Assembly (NCBI RefSeq): GCF_002407185.1
Contig: NZ_CP023563.1
Span: 682,001-746,000 of the forward strand
DNA: 64,000 bases
Reading direction: 5' to 3'
From: Brachybacterium vulturis
Lineage (GTDB): Bacteria > Actinomycetota > Actinomycetes > Actinomycetales > Dermabacteraceae
In this document: piece after piece, positions 26,114 to 34,563 of the stretch
Layout of the letters: each line of letters begins with the position of its first letter
Numbering within the stretch: position 1 is the first letter of the stretch
Program-made: the position numbers and the translations under genes
Notes under the pieces: model-generated
What the model was told of the DNA's origin: nothing
Database searches by the model: none
What the model saw: only the letters and a program-made list of their open reading frames with translations

Positions 26114-26433
26114 TGGGCTGGTCGCTGCTGGGCGGAGCGATCCTCGCCGAGGTGATCGGCACCCTGTCCCTGCGCGTCGCCGCCGGCGGCCGTCGCCCCT
26201 GGTACCTGCTGGTCGCCGTCGCGTACCTGCTGGCCTTCGCGCTGCTGTCCGGGACGCTCGCGGCCGGGATGCCGCTCGGGGTCGCCTACGGCATGTGGGC
26301 CGCGGTGGGCATCGTGCTCACCGCCCTCGCCTCCCGCGTGCTGTTCCGCGAGGCGCTGACCCCGGTGATGCTCGCCGGGATGGGGATGATCGCGGTCGGG
26401 GTGCTGCTGATCGAGCTCGGAGGCGCGGGCTGA
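26110..26433 (+). CDS. Small multidrug resistance (SMR) family subunit, second of a pair
   Basis: The second SMR protein (107 aa) also has four helices, with the helix-1 glutamate in LLGGAILAEVIGTLSLRVAAG and AAGMPLGVAYGMWAAVGIVLTALASR in helix 3. It is clearly related to its neighbour but not identical, as expected for the two halves of an antiparallel heterodimer. A 4-bp ATGA overlap with the first subunit indicates coupled synthesis in equal amounts. It is the last gene of the larA-larE-larB-SMR-SMR operon; the 233 bp that follow hold the LacI promoter region, including two copies of GCCGGTTGCC (26535-26554). Confidence 0.85.
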   Translation: MMGWSLLGGAILAEVIGTLSLRVAAGGRRPWYLLVAVAYLLAFALLSGTLAAGMPLGVAYGMWAAVGIVLTALASRVLFREALTPVMLAGMGMIAVGVLLIELGGAG

Positions 26434-26666
26434 GCCCCCTCGGCGGAGCCGTCCGTCGGCCGGACCGCTCCCCGCGGGCCCACCCGTCGTGCACGGACGA
26501 TCGGCTGCCAGCTGGACGGCTGCCGACGGCTATCGCCGGTTGCCGCCGGTTGCCCGGCGGCGTTGTAGGATGCCGAGTCGAGGCCCGGACGCATCCCGCC
26601 CTGCCTTCCCCCGGCTGGCGGACGCCCCGGAGACGACGCCGACATCGGCGAGGACGGAGCCGCAGG

Positions 26667-27671
26667 ATGGCCGAGAAGCGCGTGACGATCTACGACGTCG
26701 CCAAGGCCGCCGGGGTCGCCCCGTCGACCGTGTCCCGCGCCTTCTCCCGGCCCGGACGGGTCAGCGCCGCGACGCACGCCACGGTGATGGACGCCGCCAA
26801 GGCGCTGGACTACCGCACCGTCGCCCCCGCCGCCCAGGAGCGCGGGGAGCGCCACCACCGCCTCGGGATCGAGGTCCCCGACCTCACCAACCCCTATTTC
26901 GCCGAACTCGTCTCCGGCATGCAGGAAGCCGCGCACGAGCAGGGCTTCCTGCTGCTCCTGCTGGACACCGTCGAGGATGAGACCCGCGAGCGCTCGAGCC
27001 TGGAGAGCGCCATCAACGTGGTCGACGGGATCGTGCTGGCCGGCACCCGCCTCTCCGACGCCACGCTGAACCATCTCACCAAGCGCATCCCGGTGGTGGT
27101 GCTGAACCGGCGCGTCGCCGGCCTGGACTCGGTGACCCCCGATTTCTCGAACGGGATGGGGCAGGCGCTCGAGCACCTCGCCGAGAACGGGATCCGCACC
27201 GTCACCTACGTCTCCGGCCCGGTCAACTCGTGGTCCGACGGGGAGCGCTGGCGCGCGGCCCGCGTCGCCGCCCGGCAGCACGATCTGCAGATCCAGCGCC
27301 ACGGCCCCTTCGCTCCCACCACCGCGGGCGGCGAACAGGCCTTCGAGGAGCTGCGTGACTCCCTCCCGCACGCCGTGGTCTGCTACAACGACCTGGTCGC
27401 CTTCGGCTTCCTGATCTCCGCGCTGCGTGCCGGGATCCGGGTGCCGGGGGAGCTGTCGGTGATGGGGCACGACGACATCCAGCTCTCCCGGCTGGTCGGC
27501 GGCGGGCTCACCACCGTGGTCAGCCCCAAGCGGGCCCAGGGCCGGGCCGCCGTCGAGCGCCTGGTGCGCCGGATCGAGAACCCTTCGGCGCACCGCACTC
27601 CGGTCGAGGGTTCCCTGCCGGTGCGGCTGGTGCCGCGCGGCACCACCGGGCCCCGCGAACCCGGCCGCTGA
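26667..27671 (+). CDS. LacI-family transcriptional regulator
   Basis: This 334-aa repressor has the LacI helix-turn-helix at its N-terminus, VTIYDVAKAAGVAPSTVSRAF, with the hinge near residue 45-60. The effector-binding core has LGIEVPDLTNPYFAELVSGM and, near the C-terminus, VMGHDDIQLSRLVGGGLTTV. The residues that distinguish sugar classes cannot be read reliably. It lies 82 bp upstream of uxaC on the same strand and is best read as the local hexuronate regulator. CG-centred dyads upstream of uxaC and of the FGGY kinase are candidate targets. A TAGGAT hexamer at 26566-26571 may be its own -10. Confidence 0.9.
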   Translation: MAEKRVTIYDVAKAAGVAPSTVSRAFSRPGRVSAATHATVMDAAKALDYRTVAPAAQERGERHHRLGIEVPDLTNPYFAELVSGMQEAAHEQGFLLLLLDTVEDETRERSSLESAINVVDGIVLAGTRLSDATLNHLTKRIPVVVLNRRVAGLDSVTPDFSNGMGQALEHLAENGIRTVTYVSGPVNSWSDGERWRAARVAARQHDLQIQRHGPFAPTTAGGEQAFEELRDSLPHAVVCYNDLVAFGFLISALRAGIRVPGELSVMGHDDIQLSRLVGGGLTTVVSPKRAQGRAAVERLVRRIENPSAHRTPVEGSLPVRLVPRGTTGPREPGR

Positions 27672-27708
27672 CCCGGTGGCAGCCCGGACCACCCGCATCG
27701 GCAACCCG

Positions 27709-27722
27709 TGACAACGTCCAGC
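27709..27722 (+). promoter_or_regulatory. Possible LacI-type half-operator before uxaC
   Basis: TGACAACG at 27709-27716 matches one half of the TGACAACGTTGTCA-like operators used by many actinobacterial LacI proteins; the other half (TCCAGC) is degenerate. It is 38 bp before the uxaC start, where a repressor would act. Weak evidence. Confidence 0.3.
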
Positions 27723-27753
27723 AGGACCTGCACCGCCTTGCGAGGATGACGCC

Positions 27754-29190
27754 ATGAGCAACGACGCCTTCGTGCCGCACCCGGACAGACTCCTTCCCGC
27801 CGATCCCGCCGTGCGCGAGATCGCCCGCGGGCTCTACGAGCTCGAGAAGGACCAGCCGATCGTCTCGCCCCACGGGCATGTCGACCCCCGGCTGCTGCTC
27901 GAGGACGAGCCCTTCCGCGACCCGACCTCGCTGTTCATCACCCCGGACCACTACGTCAACCGCCTGATGCACGCCCGCGGCGTGGACCTCGCGGATCTGG
28001 GCGTGGGCCAGGGGCCGTTGGACGAGAAGGCCTCCCGCCGGGCCTGGCACCTGCTGGCCGAGCACTGGCACGCCTACGCCGGCACCCCGTCCCGCTACTG
28101 GATGGAGCACGAGTTCTTCGAGGTCTTCGGCCTCGAGACCGTGCTGAACCCCCGCACCGCCGACGCGATGTACGACGCGCTCTGCGCGAAGCTCGCCCAG
28201 CCCGAGTTCCGCCCCCGCGCGCTGTTCGACCAGTTCCAGATCTCCGTCCTGGCGACCACCGACGACCCCGTCGACGACCTGGCCCCGCATGCCGCGCTCG
28301 CCGCGGATCCGTCCTTCACCGGGCGGGTCCTCCCCACCTTCCGCCCGGACAGGTACCTCGAGCCCGCCCGCGCGGACTTCCGCGCGCTGACCGACGCCCT
28401 CGGCGAGGCCGCCGGGGTCGAGGCCGGCAGCTACGACGGCCACCTCGAGGCGATGCGCGCCCGCCGCCTGTACTTCCGCGACCACGGCGCCGTCTCCTCC
28501 GATCACTCGCACATCGACCCGGGCACCGCCCGGCTGAGCATCGAGGACGCCCGCCGCCTCTATTCCGCCGCCCGCGACGGGGCGATCGGGGCCGACGAGG
28601 CGGTGGCTCTGCGCCGTCACCTGCTCGCCGATCAGGCCCGGCTGGCCGCCGAGGACGGCCTGGTCATGACCCTCCACCCGGGCGTCTCCCGCAACCACTC
28701 CGAGGCGATGTCCGAGAGGTTCGGCGCCGATGTCGGCTTCGACATCCCGGTCGCGGTCGACTACGTCCACCACCTGCGGCCGATGCTCAACGACGTGGGT
28801 CACTCCCCGAACTTCCGCACCGTGCTGTTCACGATCGACGAGACCGTGCTCTCGCGCGAGATCGCGCCGCTGGCCGGCGTGTACCCCTCGGTCTTCGCCG
28901 GGGCACCCTGGTGGTTCATCGACGCCCCCGATGCGATCCTGCGCTACCGCCGGGCGGTCTCCGAGACCATCGGTTTCAGCCGGACCAGCGGTTTCATCGA
29001 CGACACCCGCGCCTTCTGCTCCATCCCGGCGCGTCACGACATGTCCCGACGCCTGGACGCCTCGCACCTCGCCGGACTGGTCGCCGAGCACCGGATCCGT
29101 CTCGAGGACGCCCAGGAGCTCGTGGTCACCCTGCCCGCTCAGCAGCCGCGCGAGGTCTTCCGCCTCGGCGCCGCAGGAGAGGAGAACTGA
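27754..29190 (+). CDS. uxaC: Glucuronate (uronate) isomerase
   Basis: UxaC isomerises D-glucuronate to D-fructuronate and D-galacturonate to D-tagaturonate, the first step of hexuronate catabolism. The 478-aa length and motifs fit: SPHGHVDPRLLLEDEPF near the N-terminus (metal-site HGHxD), RYWMEHEFFEVFG, FRPDRYLEP, and FAGAPWWFIDAPDAILRYR near the C-terminus. GAGG eight bases before the ATG supports the start. The following reductase gene overlaps its stop by one base (TGATG), so isomerase and reductase are made together. The next enzymes, mannonate dehydratase and KDG kinase/aldolase, are not in the window. Confidence 0.94.
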   Translation: MSNDAFVPHPDRLLPADPAVREIARGLYELEKDQPIVSPHGHVDPRLLLEDEPFRDPTSLFITPDHYVNRLMHARGVDLADLGVGQGPLDEKASRRAWHLLAEHWHAYAGTPSRYWMEHEFFEVFGLETVLNPRTADAMYDALCAKLAQPEFRPRALFDQFQISVLATTDDPVDDLAPHAALAADPSFTGRVLPTFRPDRYLEPARADFRALTDALGEAAGVEAGSYDGHLEAMRARRLYFRDHGAVSSDHSHIDPGTARLSIEDARRLYSAARDGAIGADEAVALRRHLLADQARLAAEDGLVMTLHPGVSRNHSEAMSERFGADVGFDIPVAVDYVHHLRPMLNDVGHSPNFRTVLFTIDETVLSREIAPLAGVYPSVFAGAPWWFIDAPDAILRYRRAVSETIGFSRTSGFIDDTRAFCSIPARHDMSRRLDASHLAGLVAEHRIRLEDAQELVVTLPAQQPREVFRLGAAGEEN

Positions 29191-30461
29191 TGCACACCCC
29201 CAGCCCCTCCGACGTGGGCCGTCTGGTCCACCTCGGCATCGGCAACTTCGCCCGCGCCCACACCCTGCACCACACCGAGGTGGCCGGCGGCTGGTCCGTG
29301 GTGGCCTTCACCGGCCGCTCCGCCGAGATGGCCGATGCCCTGAACGCGCAGGGAGGCCGGTACGGCCTGGTCGTCCGGGGCCGGGAGCAGGACGAGGTCA
29401 GCCTCGTCGAGGTCATCGACGAGGTGTTCCCCGCCTCCGACGTCGACGCCCTGGTGCGCCTGCTCGCGGACCCCTTCACCGCGGTGGTCACGCTGACCAT
29501 CACCGAGAAGGGCTACGCGGCCGGCAGCGATCCTGCCCTCTCCGCCCCCGCCCGCCTCGCGCTGGGTCTGAAGGCCCGCCGCGAGGCCGGGGTCACCGAG
29601 CCGATCGCCCTGGTCTCCTGCGACAACCTCACCGGCAACGGGGAGGTGCTGCGCACGGCCGTCCTCGCCGAGCTCGACGAGGAGACGGCCGCCTGGTTCG
29701 CGGATCATGTGGACGTGGTCTCCTCCATGGTCGACCGGATCACGCCCTCGGCCGACGAGCAGGCCGCGGACATCGTCCTGGCGCGGACCGGGCTCGCCGA
29801 CAGCGTCCCGGTGGTCACCGAGCCCTTCTCCGAGTGGGTCCTGGAGGACAGCTTCCGCGGCCGCCGTCCCGAGTGGGAGAAGGCCGGAGCACAGCTGACC
29901 GACGACCTCGAAGTGCACGAGCTGCGCAAGCTGCGCCTGCTCAACGGCGCCCACACCCTGATGGCCTATGCCGGCCAGATCGCCGGCCTCCAGCGCGTGG
30001 ACGAGGCGATCGGCCACCGCGAGGTGCGGGCCCTGGTCGAGCAGCTGTGGTCCGAGGCCCGCGCCACGCTGCCGCTGCCCGCCGCCGAGCTGGACGCCTA
30101 CACGGCGGCCCTCGAGGAGCGCTTCCGCAACCCGCGCCTGGCCGACAACCTGATCCGCATCGCCGCCGACGGCTCCGTGAAGCTGCCGGTGCGCGCCCTG
30201 CCCGTGATCGCCGAGAGCGGCGGGCCGGCGCAGGCGCCCGGCGAGGTCGCGGCCGTGGCCGCCTGGACCGCCTGGGTCACCGAGCGCGTGCGCGGCGGTC
30301 ACGAGGTGCAGGACCCGAAGGCCGAGCAGATCGCCGCGGCCGCCGCGCTGCCGGGAGACACCGAGCGTGTCACCGCGCTGCTCGCCCTGCTCGACGTGGC
30401 CGCCGAGGACCCGCTGGTCATCGCCGTCGCCACCGAGGAGAAGCGCCTCCCCCGCCCCTGA
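29190..30461 (+). CDS. Fructuronate/tagaturonate reductase (mannitol dehydrogenase family)
   Basis: This 423-aa NAD-dependent enzyme belongs to the mannitol dehydrogenase family, which includes UxuB and UxaB. The N-terminal Rossmann stretch is LVHLGIGNFARAHTLHHTE and the family block VTLTITEKGYAAG is present. The catalytic lysine region is ELRKLRLLNGAHTLMAYAG, with the N-G-x-H motif. Placed one base after uxaC, it most likely reduces fructuronate to mannonate or tagaturonate to altronate. Which of the two cannot be told from sequence. Immediately after its stop codon begin three 29-bp tandem repeats. Confidence 0.85.
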   Translation: MHTPSPSDVGRLVHLGIGNFARAHTLHHTEVAGGWSVVAFTGRSAEMADALNAQGGRYGLVVRGREQDEVSLVEVIDEVFPASDVDALVRLLADPFTAVVTLTITEKGYAAGSDPALSAPARLALGLKARREAGVTEPIALVSCDNLTGNGEVLRTAVLAELDEETAAWFADHVDVVSSMVDRITPSADEQAADIVLARTGLADSVPVVTEPFSEWVLEDSFRGRRPEWEKAGAQLTDDLEVHELRKLRLLNGAHTLMAYAGQIAGLQRVDEAIGHREVRALVEQLWSEARATLPLPAAELDAYTAALEERFRNPRLADNLIRIAADGSVKLPVRALPVIAESGGPAQAPGEVAAVAAWTAWVTERVRGGHEVQDPKAEQIAAAAALPGDTERVTALLALLDVAAEDPLVIAVATEEKRLPRP

Positions 30462-30548
30462 GGAGCGCTCGGCGCGGCCGGGCCCGGCCCGGAGCCGTTC
30501 GCGGAGCCGGGCCCGGCCCGGAGCCGTTCGCGGCGCCGGGTCGGGCAT
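30462..30548 (+). repeat. 29-bp tandem repeat, three copies
   Basis: Units start at 30462, 30491 and 30520, each beginning GGAGC and containing GCCGGGCCCGGCCC or a variant. The array begins with the first base after the reductase stop codon. The 336-bp gap 30462-30797 contains no gene; it holds this array, a 25-bp repeat and an 18-bp repeat. Confidence 0.75.
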
Positions 30549-30605
30549 GGTCCTCGGGCTTGGTTTCGGGCATGGCCCTCGGGTTTGGTCTCGGGCATGG
30601 TCGGG
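30542..30605 (+). repeat. 25-bp tandem repeat, about 2.5 copies
   Basis: CGGGCATGG recurs at 30542, 30567 and 30592, a 25-bp period, with CTCGGGYTTGGT in between. The array partly overlaps the last 29-bp unit. Confidence 0.75.
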
Positions 30606-30671
30606 GACCGGCGTCACCGCGCTCTCTGCGGAGATATCGGCATACGGAGCGCTCCACGTCCAGTACGCGAC

Positions 30672-30721
30672 CACGCCTCGCGGCACCCACGCCTCGGGGC
30701 CCCCACGCCTCGCGGCACCCA
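30672..30721 (+). repeat. 18-bp direct repeat pair
   Basis: CACGCCTCGCGGCACCCA occurs at 30672-30689 and again at 30704-30721, 32 bp apart, with a partial third copy (CCACGCCTC / CACGGGG) around. It lies in the same intergenic block, downstream of two convergent genes. Confidence 0.7.
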
Positions 30722-30797
30722 GGCCACGGGGCCCTACGCCCGGGCAGCCACGTCCGGGCCGGAGCGCCGGGCGGGCTGGTGAACTGCCCGGCGGGTC

Positions 30798-32288
30798 TCA
30801 GGCCAGGTCGGCGAGCTTCTCGAAGCGCTCGAGGCGCTCGCGGTAGTAGTCCTGATGGGCCGCGACGGGCTCCACGTGGGTCAGCACCGGCGCCTCGGCG
30901 ACGGACGTTCCGGGCGCGGCCTGCTCGAGGGCCAGCACAGCGGCGCCGCGCATCGTCGAACGGGAGACCGCGACATGGTCGATGGGCATGCCGAGCGCGT
31001 CCGAGAGCAGATGCAGCCAGCCCGGGATCGCCCCTGTCATGCCACCGGAGAGCACGATCCGCTCCGGCTCGCCGCCGGCCTCGCGCATCTGATCGGCGAT
31101 CCGCAGGAACGACAGGGCCACACCCTCCATCGCCCCGCGCAGCATGTCCTCCCAGGTGGTGGACGCACCGATGTTCGCGAACAGGGCCCGTGAGCTGCCC
31201 CGCCACTTGGTGCCCCGCTCCCCGGAGAAGAAGGGGACCACCAGCGGCGTCCCGGCGGAGACCGGGGCGGAGAACAGGGCGGTGGTGTCCGTCTTGGCGA
31301 CGTCGGAGGGCATCTGCAGCTCGTGGCGGCACCAGTCCAGCACGCGGCCGCAGTCGCTCATGGCGGAGCCGACGAGGGTGCGCTGCTGATCCACGCGATA
31401 GGCCCACAGCCCGCTGGGCAGCGAGGGGATCTCGGTGGAGAGCAGCTGGCGGATCGCTCCGGAGGTGGCGGTGGAGATGCCCCAGGTGCCCTCGCCGAGC
31501 GCACCGATGCCGAGGTTCGCGGCGAGGCCGTCACCGATCACCGGCAGCCACACGGCATCCTTCAGCTGCGGGAACTCCGCAGCCAGCGGGGTGCCGTCGA
31601 CCGGCAGCGCGTCGGAGGGGTCCAGTGCCGGGCCCAGCGCGGAGACGTCCACCCCCACGGCCTCGAGCAGCTCGGGCACGTACTGCCCGGTGCGGCGGTC
31701 GATCATGCCGGACCAGGCGGCCGAGGCGGTACCCAGCGCCGCGGTGCCCAGCAGCTGGGAGGCCACGTACTCGCCGAGGGCCATGAAGCGCTCGGTGCGG
31801 TCGAAGACGTCGGGCCGGGTCTCGCGCAGCCACGCCAGGCGCGGCGCGGTGTAGGAGGAGTGCAGGCGTGCGCCGGTGCGCTCGTGGAGGCCGTCCACGT
31901 CGAGGCTCGCCGCGAGGCGCTCCACCTGAGCAAGGCAGCGGGTGTCCGCATAGGTGATGCAGGGGGTCAGCGCCGCGCCCTCCGCGTCGACCGCGACCAG
32001 CGAGGAGGCGAAGGTGTCGACGCCGATCGCACGCACCTGCCCGGGCAGCGGGGCGGCGGTGAGCACCGCGGCCAGCGAGGTGCGGATCTCCTCGACGACC
32101 TGATCGGCGTCGAGGGTGCTGGTGCCGTCGTCGCCGACGGTGAACGCGTGGGTCTCCTTGTGGTGGAGCGCGCCGACCTCGCGACCGGAGACGTCGTAGA
32201 CCGCGGTGCGGGTGCCGCCGGAGCCGATGTCGATCCCGACCACGAGCGGTCCCTGGGCATCCTCGGCCGGGACGTGGAATCGGGGCAT
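30798..32288 (-). CDS. FGGY-family carbohydrate kinase
   Basis: This 496-aa sugar kinase has the two ASKHA-fold phosphate motifs: VVGIDIGSGGTRTAVYD near the N-terminus and IVLSGGMTGAIPGWLHLLSDAL near the C-terminus. The central GDGLAANLG region and the SGxTR-like GERGTKW follow the xylulokinase/gluconokinase pattern. Substrate could be gluconate, xylulose or a related acid or ketose; a gluconokinase would fit the hexuronate and possible sugar-acid epimerase context. GGAGACCTCCC precedes the ATG. It is convergent with the uxaC operon and has its own promoter. Confidence 0.85.
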   Translation of the reverse strand: MPRFHVPAEDAQGPLVVGIDIGSGGTRTAVYDVSGREVGALHHKETHAFTVGDDGTSTLDADQVVEEIRTSLAAVLTAAPLPGQVRAIGVDTFASSLVAVDAEGAALTPCITYADTRCLAQVERLAASLDVDGLHERTGARLHSSYTAPRLAWLRETRPDVFDRTERFMALGEYVASQLLGTAALGTASAAWSGMIDRRTGQYVPELLEAVGVDVSALGPALDPSDALPVDGTPLAAEFPQLKDAVWLPVIGDGLAANLGIGALGEGTWGISTATSGAIRQLLSTEIPSLPSGLWAYRVDQQRTLVGSAMSDCGRVLDWCRHELQMPSDVAKTDTTALFSAPVSAGTPLVVPFFSGERGTKWRGSSRALFANIGASTTWEDMLRGAMEGVALSFLRIADQMREAGGEPERIVLSGGMTGAIPGWLHLLSDALGMPIDHVAVSRSTMRGAAVLALEQAAPGTSVAEAPVLTHVEPVAAHQDYYRERLERFEKLADLA

Positions 32289-32329
32289 GGGAGGTCTCCT
32301 GCACTGGTCGGGCACTCTGCGCCGGCATG

Positions 32330-32381
32330 GCGTCGACGCAGGTCTTCCGGCCAGCATACGAGGCGGGCAGATCGCCGTCAG
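32330..32381 (-). promoter_or_regulatory. Promoter and CG-centred palindrome of the FGGY kinase gene
   Basis: On the minus strand, CTGACG (32381-32376) and TATGCT (32358-32353) are 17 bp apart, a good vegetative promoter. The start would be near 32346. Just downstream, GCGTCGACGC (32330-32339) is a perfect 10-bp palindrome with a central CG, the form of a LacI-family operator. A repressor bound there would block elongation, linking the kinase to the hexuronate regulator. Confidence 0.5.
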
Positions 32382-32482
32382 GCGCCTCGCCACGGGTTGC
32401 CACGGGCACGGGACGGGAGCCGTCCCGCCCCGCGCCCCAGGACGGGGCCGCGACGGGACGACGCCCGGTCAGCTCATGCGCC

Positions 32483-33727
32483 TCACCGCAGCACCGACTC
32501 CCCGATGTGCTCGCCCTCCGCGCAGCCGGGCGGTATCGCGAACACCGCCGAGCCGATCGGAGTGGTCCACTGGTTCAGCAGATCCAGCGTGTCCAGCCGC
32601 TGCTGGATCGGCAGGAACTGGCCCCGCAGATCGGCCTGGAAGGACACGAAGACCTGCCCGGACTCGGAGAGCGAACCGCTGCCCGGCGGCGGCGCGAGGT
32701 CAAAGTTGTACGGCCGACGGAAGATCTCCTGATGCTCGCCCTCGTCGACGCCGCGGGCCCGCCGCAGATGGGAGAACTCCCCGATCACCGGGAACCCGTT
32801 CGCGGAGACCTGCTCGAAGTCGGGGTCGGAGGTCTCCGTGCCGCCGCTCAGCGGTGCGCCGTCGTCGAGCCGGGTGCCGATGGACTGCTCCCGCGCGCTG
32901 CGGTCCACCTCGTCCCACCCGTCCAGGTCCATCCGGATCCGACGGATCACCATCGAGGTGCCGCCGGCGAAGGGACCCTCCTCGATCCACACCACGCGGG
33001 AGAAGTGAGGAGTCCCGGTGGTGGGGTTCGCGCTGCCGTCGAGCTGCCCGAAGAGGTTCCGCATGGTGGCGCCGGGCGCGACCGTCCCCGGTGAGCGTCG
33101 GAATCCCGGCTGCACCCAGCGCACCCGGGTGAAGGCCCGGGCGTCCTTGAGCAGCATCCGCACCGCATGGGAGACGGTGACCGGGTCCTCCGCCGCGACC
33201 TGCAGCAGGAGGTCGCCGCCGGTGAACTCCTCCCGGAGCTCGTCGATCCCGAAGGCCGGCAGCGGCTCCAGCCACGACGGGGCCGCCCGCTCGGCACGCT
33301 CCATGAGACCGCGCCCGAAGCCGACGGTCACGGTGAGCGCGGCCGGAGCCATCGCCAGCTCCGGCTCCGTGTCCGCGAGCGCCGGCTCGCCGCGGGTGAG
33401 GCGGGCGGCGTCGTCGGTGAGCAGCCGCAGCAGTCGCAGCACCCCCTCACGGTCCACCTCCTCCCGCAGGTCCAGGCCCACGAACGTGGCATCCGCCGGG
33501 GCGGGGGTCTCGATCCCCGCCTGGTGCTCGCCGTGGAACGGGACGGTCTCGCCTCCGTGCAGCGGTGGCGCGGTCGAGGGGGGAGCCGCGGCCGCGCCGC
33601 GACCACCCCATGTGCGGTCCAGGCCGATGGACGCGGCGCTCACGCCGAGGGCGCCCGCACCGAGGGATCCGGCCCGCAGCAGCTGGCGCCGGCCGGGTCT
33701 GGGGGCGGAGGAGTCCGAGGCGGTCAT
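32483..33727 (-). CDS. Dye-decolourising (DyP) heme peroxidase, Tat-exported
   Basis: This 414-aa heme peroxidase begins with a Tat signal (PGRRQLLRAGSLGAGALG, twin arginine at 13-14). The DyP GxxDG motif is GQLDG with D230, and the proximal heme ligand is H320 in GEFSHLRRARG. It would act outside the membrane on peroxide and an unknown reductant. The ATG overlaps the stop of the PCu(A)C gene by 4 bp. Actinobacterial DyP genes linked to copper chaperones are known (the Streptomyces dtpA locus), so a copper-dependent or copper-protecting role is plausible. Confidence 0.92.
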   Translation of the reverse strand: MTASDSSAPRPGRRQLLRAGSLGAGALGVSAASIGLDRTWGGRGAAAAPPSTAPPLHGGETVPFHGEHQAGIETPAPADATFVGLDLREEVDREGVLRLLRLLTDDAARLTRGEPALADTEPELAMAPAALTVTVGFGRGLMERAERAAPSWLEPLPAFGIDELREEFTGGDLLLQVAAEDPVTVSHAVRMLLKDARAFTRVRWVQPGFRRSPGTVAPGATMRNLFGQLDGSANPTTGTPHFSRVVWIEEGPFAGGTSMVIRRIRMDLDGWDEVDRSAREQSIGTRLDDGAPLSGGTETSDPDFEQVSANGFPVIGEFSHLRRARGVDEGEHQEIFRRPYNFDLAPPPGSGSLSESGQVFVSFQADLRGQFLPIQQRLDTLDLLNQWTTPIGSAVFAIPPGCAEGEHIGESVLR

Positions 33728-34404
33728 TCGTCGTCCTCGTGCTCGGCCGCGTGCTCGCCGCCGCCGTCGGAGGCACCTGTTCCCGTCGAGCCCTCGGGCT
33801 CGTAGTGCTCCTGCGCACCCGCGAAGTCCTTCACGGTGGCCGTGAACGGATGCTCGGTGCCGTCCTCGAACTCCAGGATCAGCTCCACCTCGTCCCCGGG
33901 GAGCAGGGGCGCGGCGATCTCCATGAGCATGAGGTGGTTCCCCCCGGGTTCGAGGATCAGCTCCTCACCGGCGGGCAGCGGGAAGCCACCCTCCTTCTCC
34001 TGCATGCTCATGCCGCCCGAGCCGTCGGAGGCGGTCTCGTGGAGCTCCACCCGGGCGCTGGCATCGGTGCGCGCCCCACGCAGCACGAGGTCCGTGTCGG
34101 TGTCGTTGCGGAGGATGCCGAAGGCGGAGGTCATGTGCTCCTCGGCGGCCTTGACCCAGGCTTCGGCGACCGTGACGGCGTCCTCCTCGGCGGCACTGTC
34201 GGCGCCGGGGGCGGGAGCGTCCGCCGCGGACCCGGCACCGGTGGCCGGCTCCGGCTCCGCGGCGCAGGCGGTCAGGGGGAGCAGCAGCGCCGCGAGCGCA
34301 GCACGCCGAGGGAGACGGGCACCGACCAGCGGCGGGGCGGCGGAGGCGGAGGGCTGGACCTCCGCGGGTGAGGGGGCGGGGTGCAGAGGGGTCGTGCGGG
34401 GCAT
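33724..34404 (-). CDS. PCu(A)C-type copper chaperone lipoprotein
   Basis: PCu(A)C proteins bind Cu(I) outside the membrane and deliver it to cuproenzymes. The H-x10-M-x21-H-x-M type site is visible as H122, M132/M134 and H157-x-M159, in the block from ELHETASDGSGGMSM to EPGGNHLMLME. A signal sequence with RR ends in LTAC (C47), indicating a lipoprotein. The C-terminal tail is rich in His, Glu and Asp (GGGEHAAEHEDDE). AAGGA six bases upstream supports the ATG at 34404. It is coupled to the DyP gene by a 4-bp overlap. Confidence 0.9.
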   Translation of the reverse strand: MPRTTPLHPAPSPAEVQPSASAAPPLVGARLPRRAALAALLLPLTACAAEPEPATGAGSAADAPAPGADSAAEEDAVTVAEAWVKAAEEHMTSAFGILRNDTDTDLVLRGARTDASARVELHETASDGSGGMSMQEKEGGFPLPAGEELILEPGGNHLMLMEIAAPLLPGDEVELILEFEDGTEHPFTATVKDFAGAQEHYEPEGSTGTGASDGGGEHAAEHEDDE

Positions 34405-34537
34405 GCGTGGTCCTTTCGGAGACGCTCCGCCGGCCGGCGGCGAGGTGCGCGTCCGGCGGCGGGCGTGAGGGAGTGCCGCACGGCGGGGCCGGGCGGAGAT
34501 CATCCGAAGAGCTGCCTGGGCAGGCGGAGGGGCCGTG

Positions 34538-34560
34538 CCGCCGACGCGGGGCGTCGGCGG
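34538..34560 (-). terminator. Hairpin after the His-rich membrane protein gene
   Basis: CCGCCGACGC (34538-34547) and GCGTCGGCGG (34551-34560) make a perfect 10-bp stem with a GGG loop, 3 bp past the stop at 34564. It may terminate or attenuate transcription before the PCu(A)C gene. Confidence 0.6.
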
Positions 34561-34563
34561 TGC

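Noticed and set aside
28730-31786. A 1018-residue plus-strand reading frame across the hexuronate genes
   Set aside because: It overlaps uxaC and the reductase in another frame and is low-complexity; the real genes have conserved motifs.
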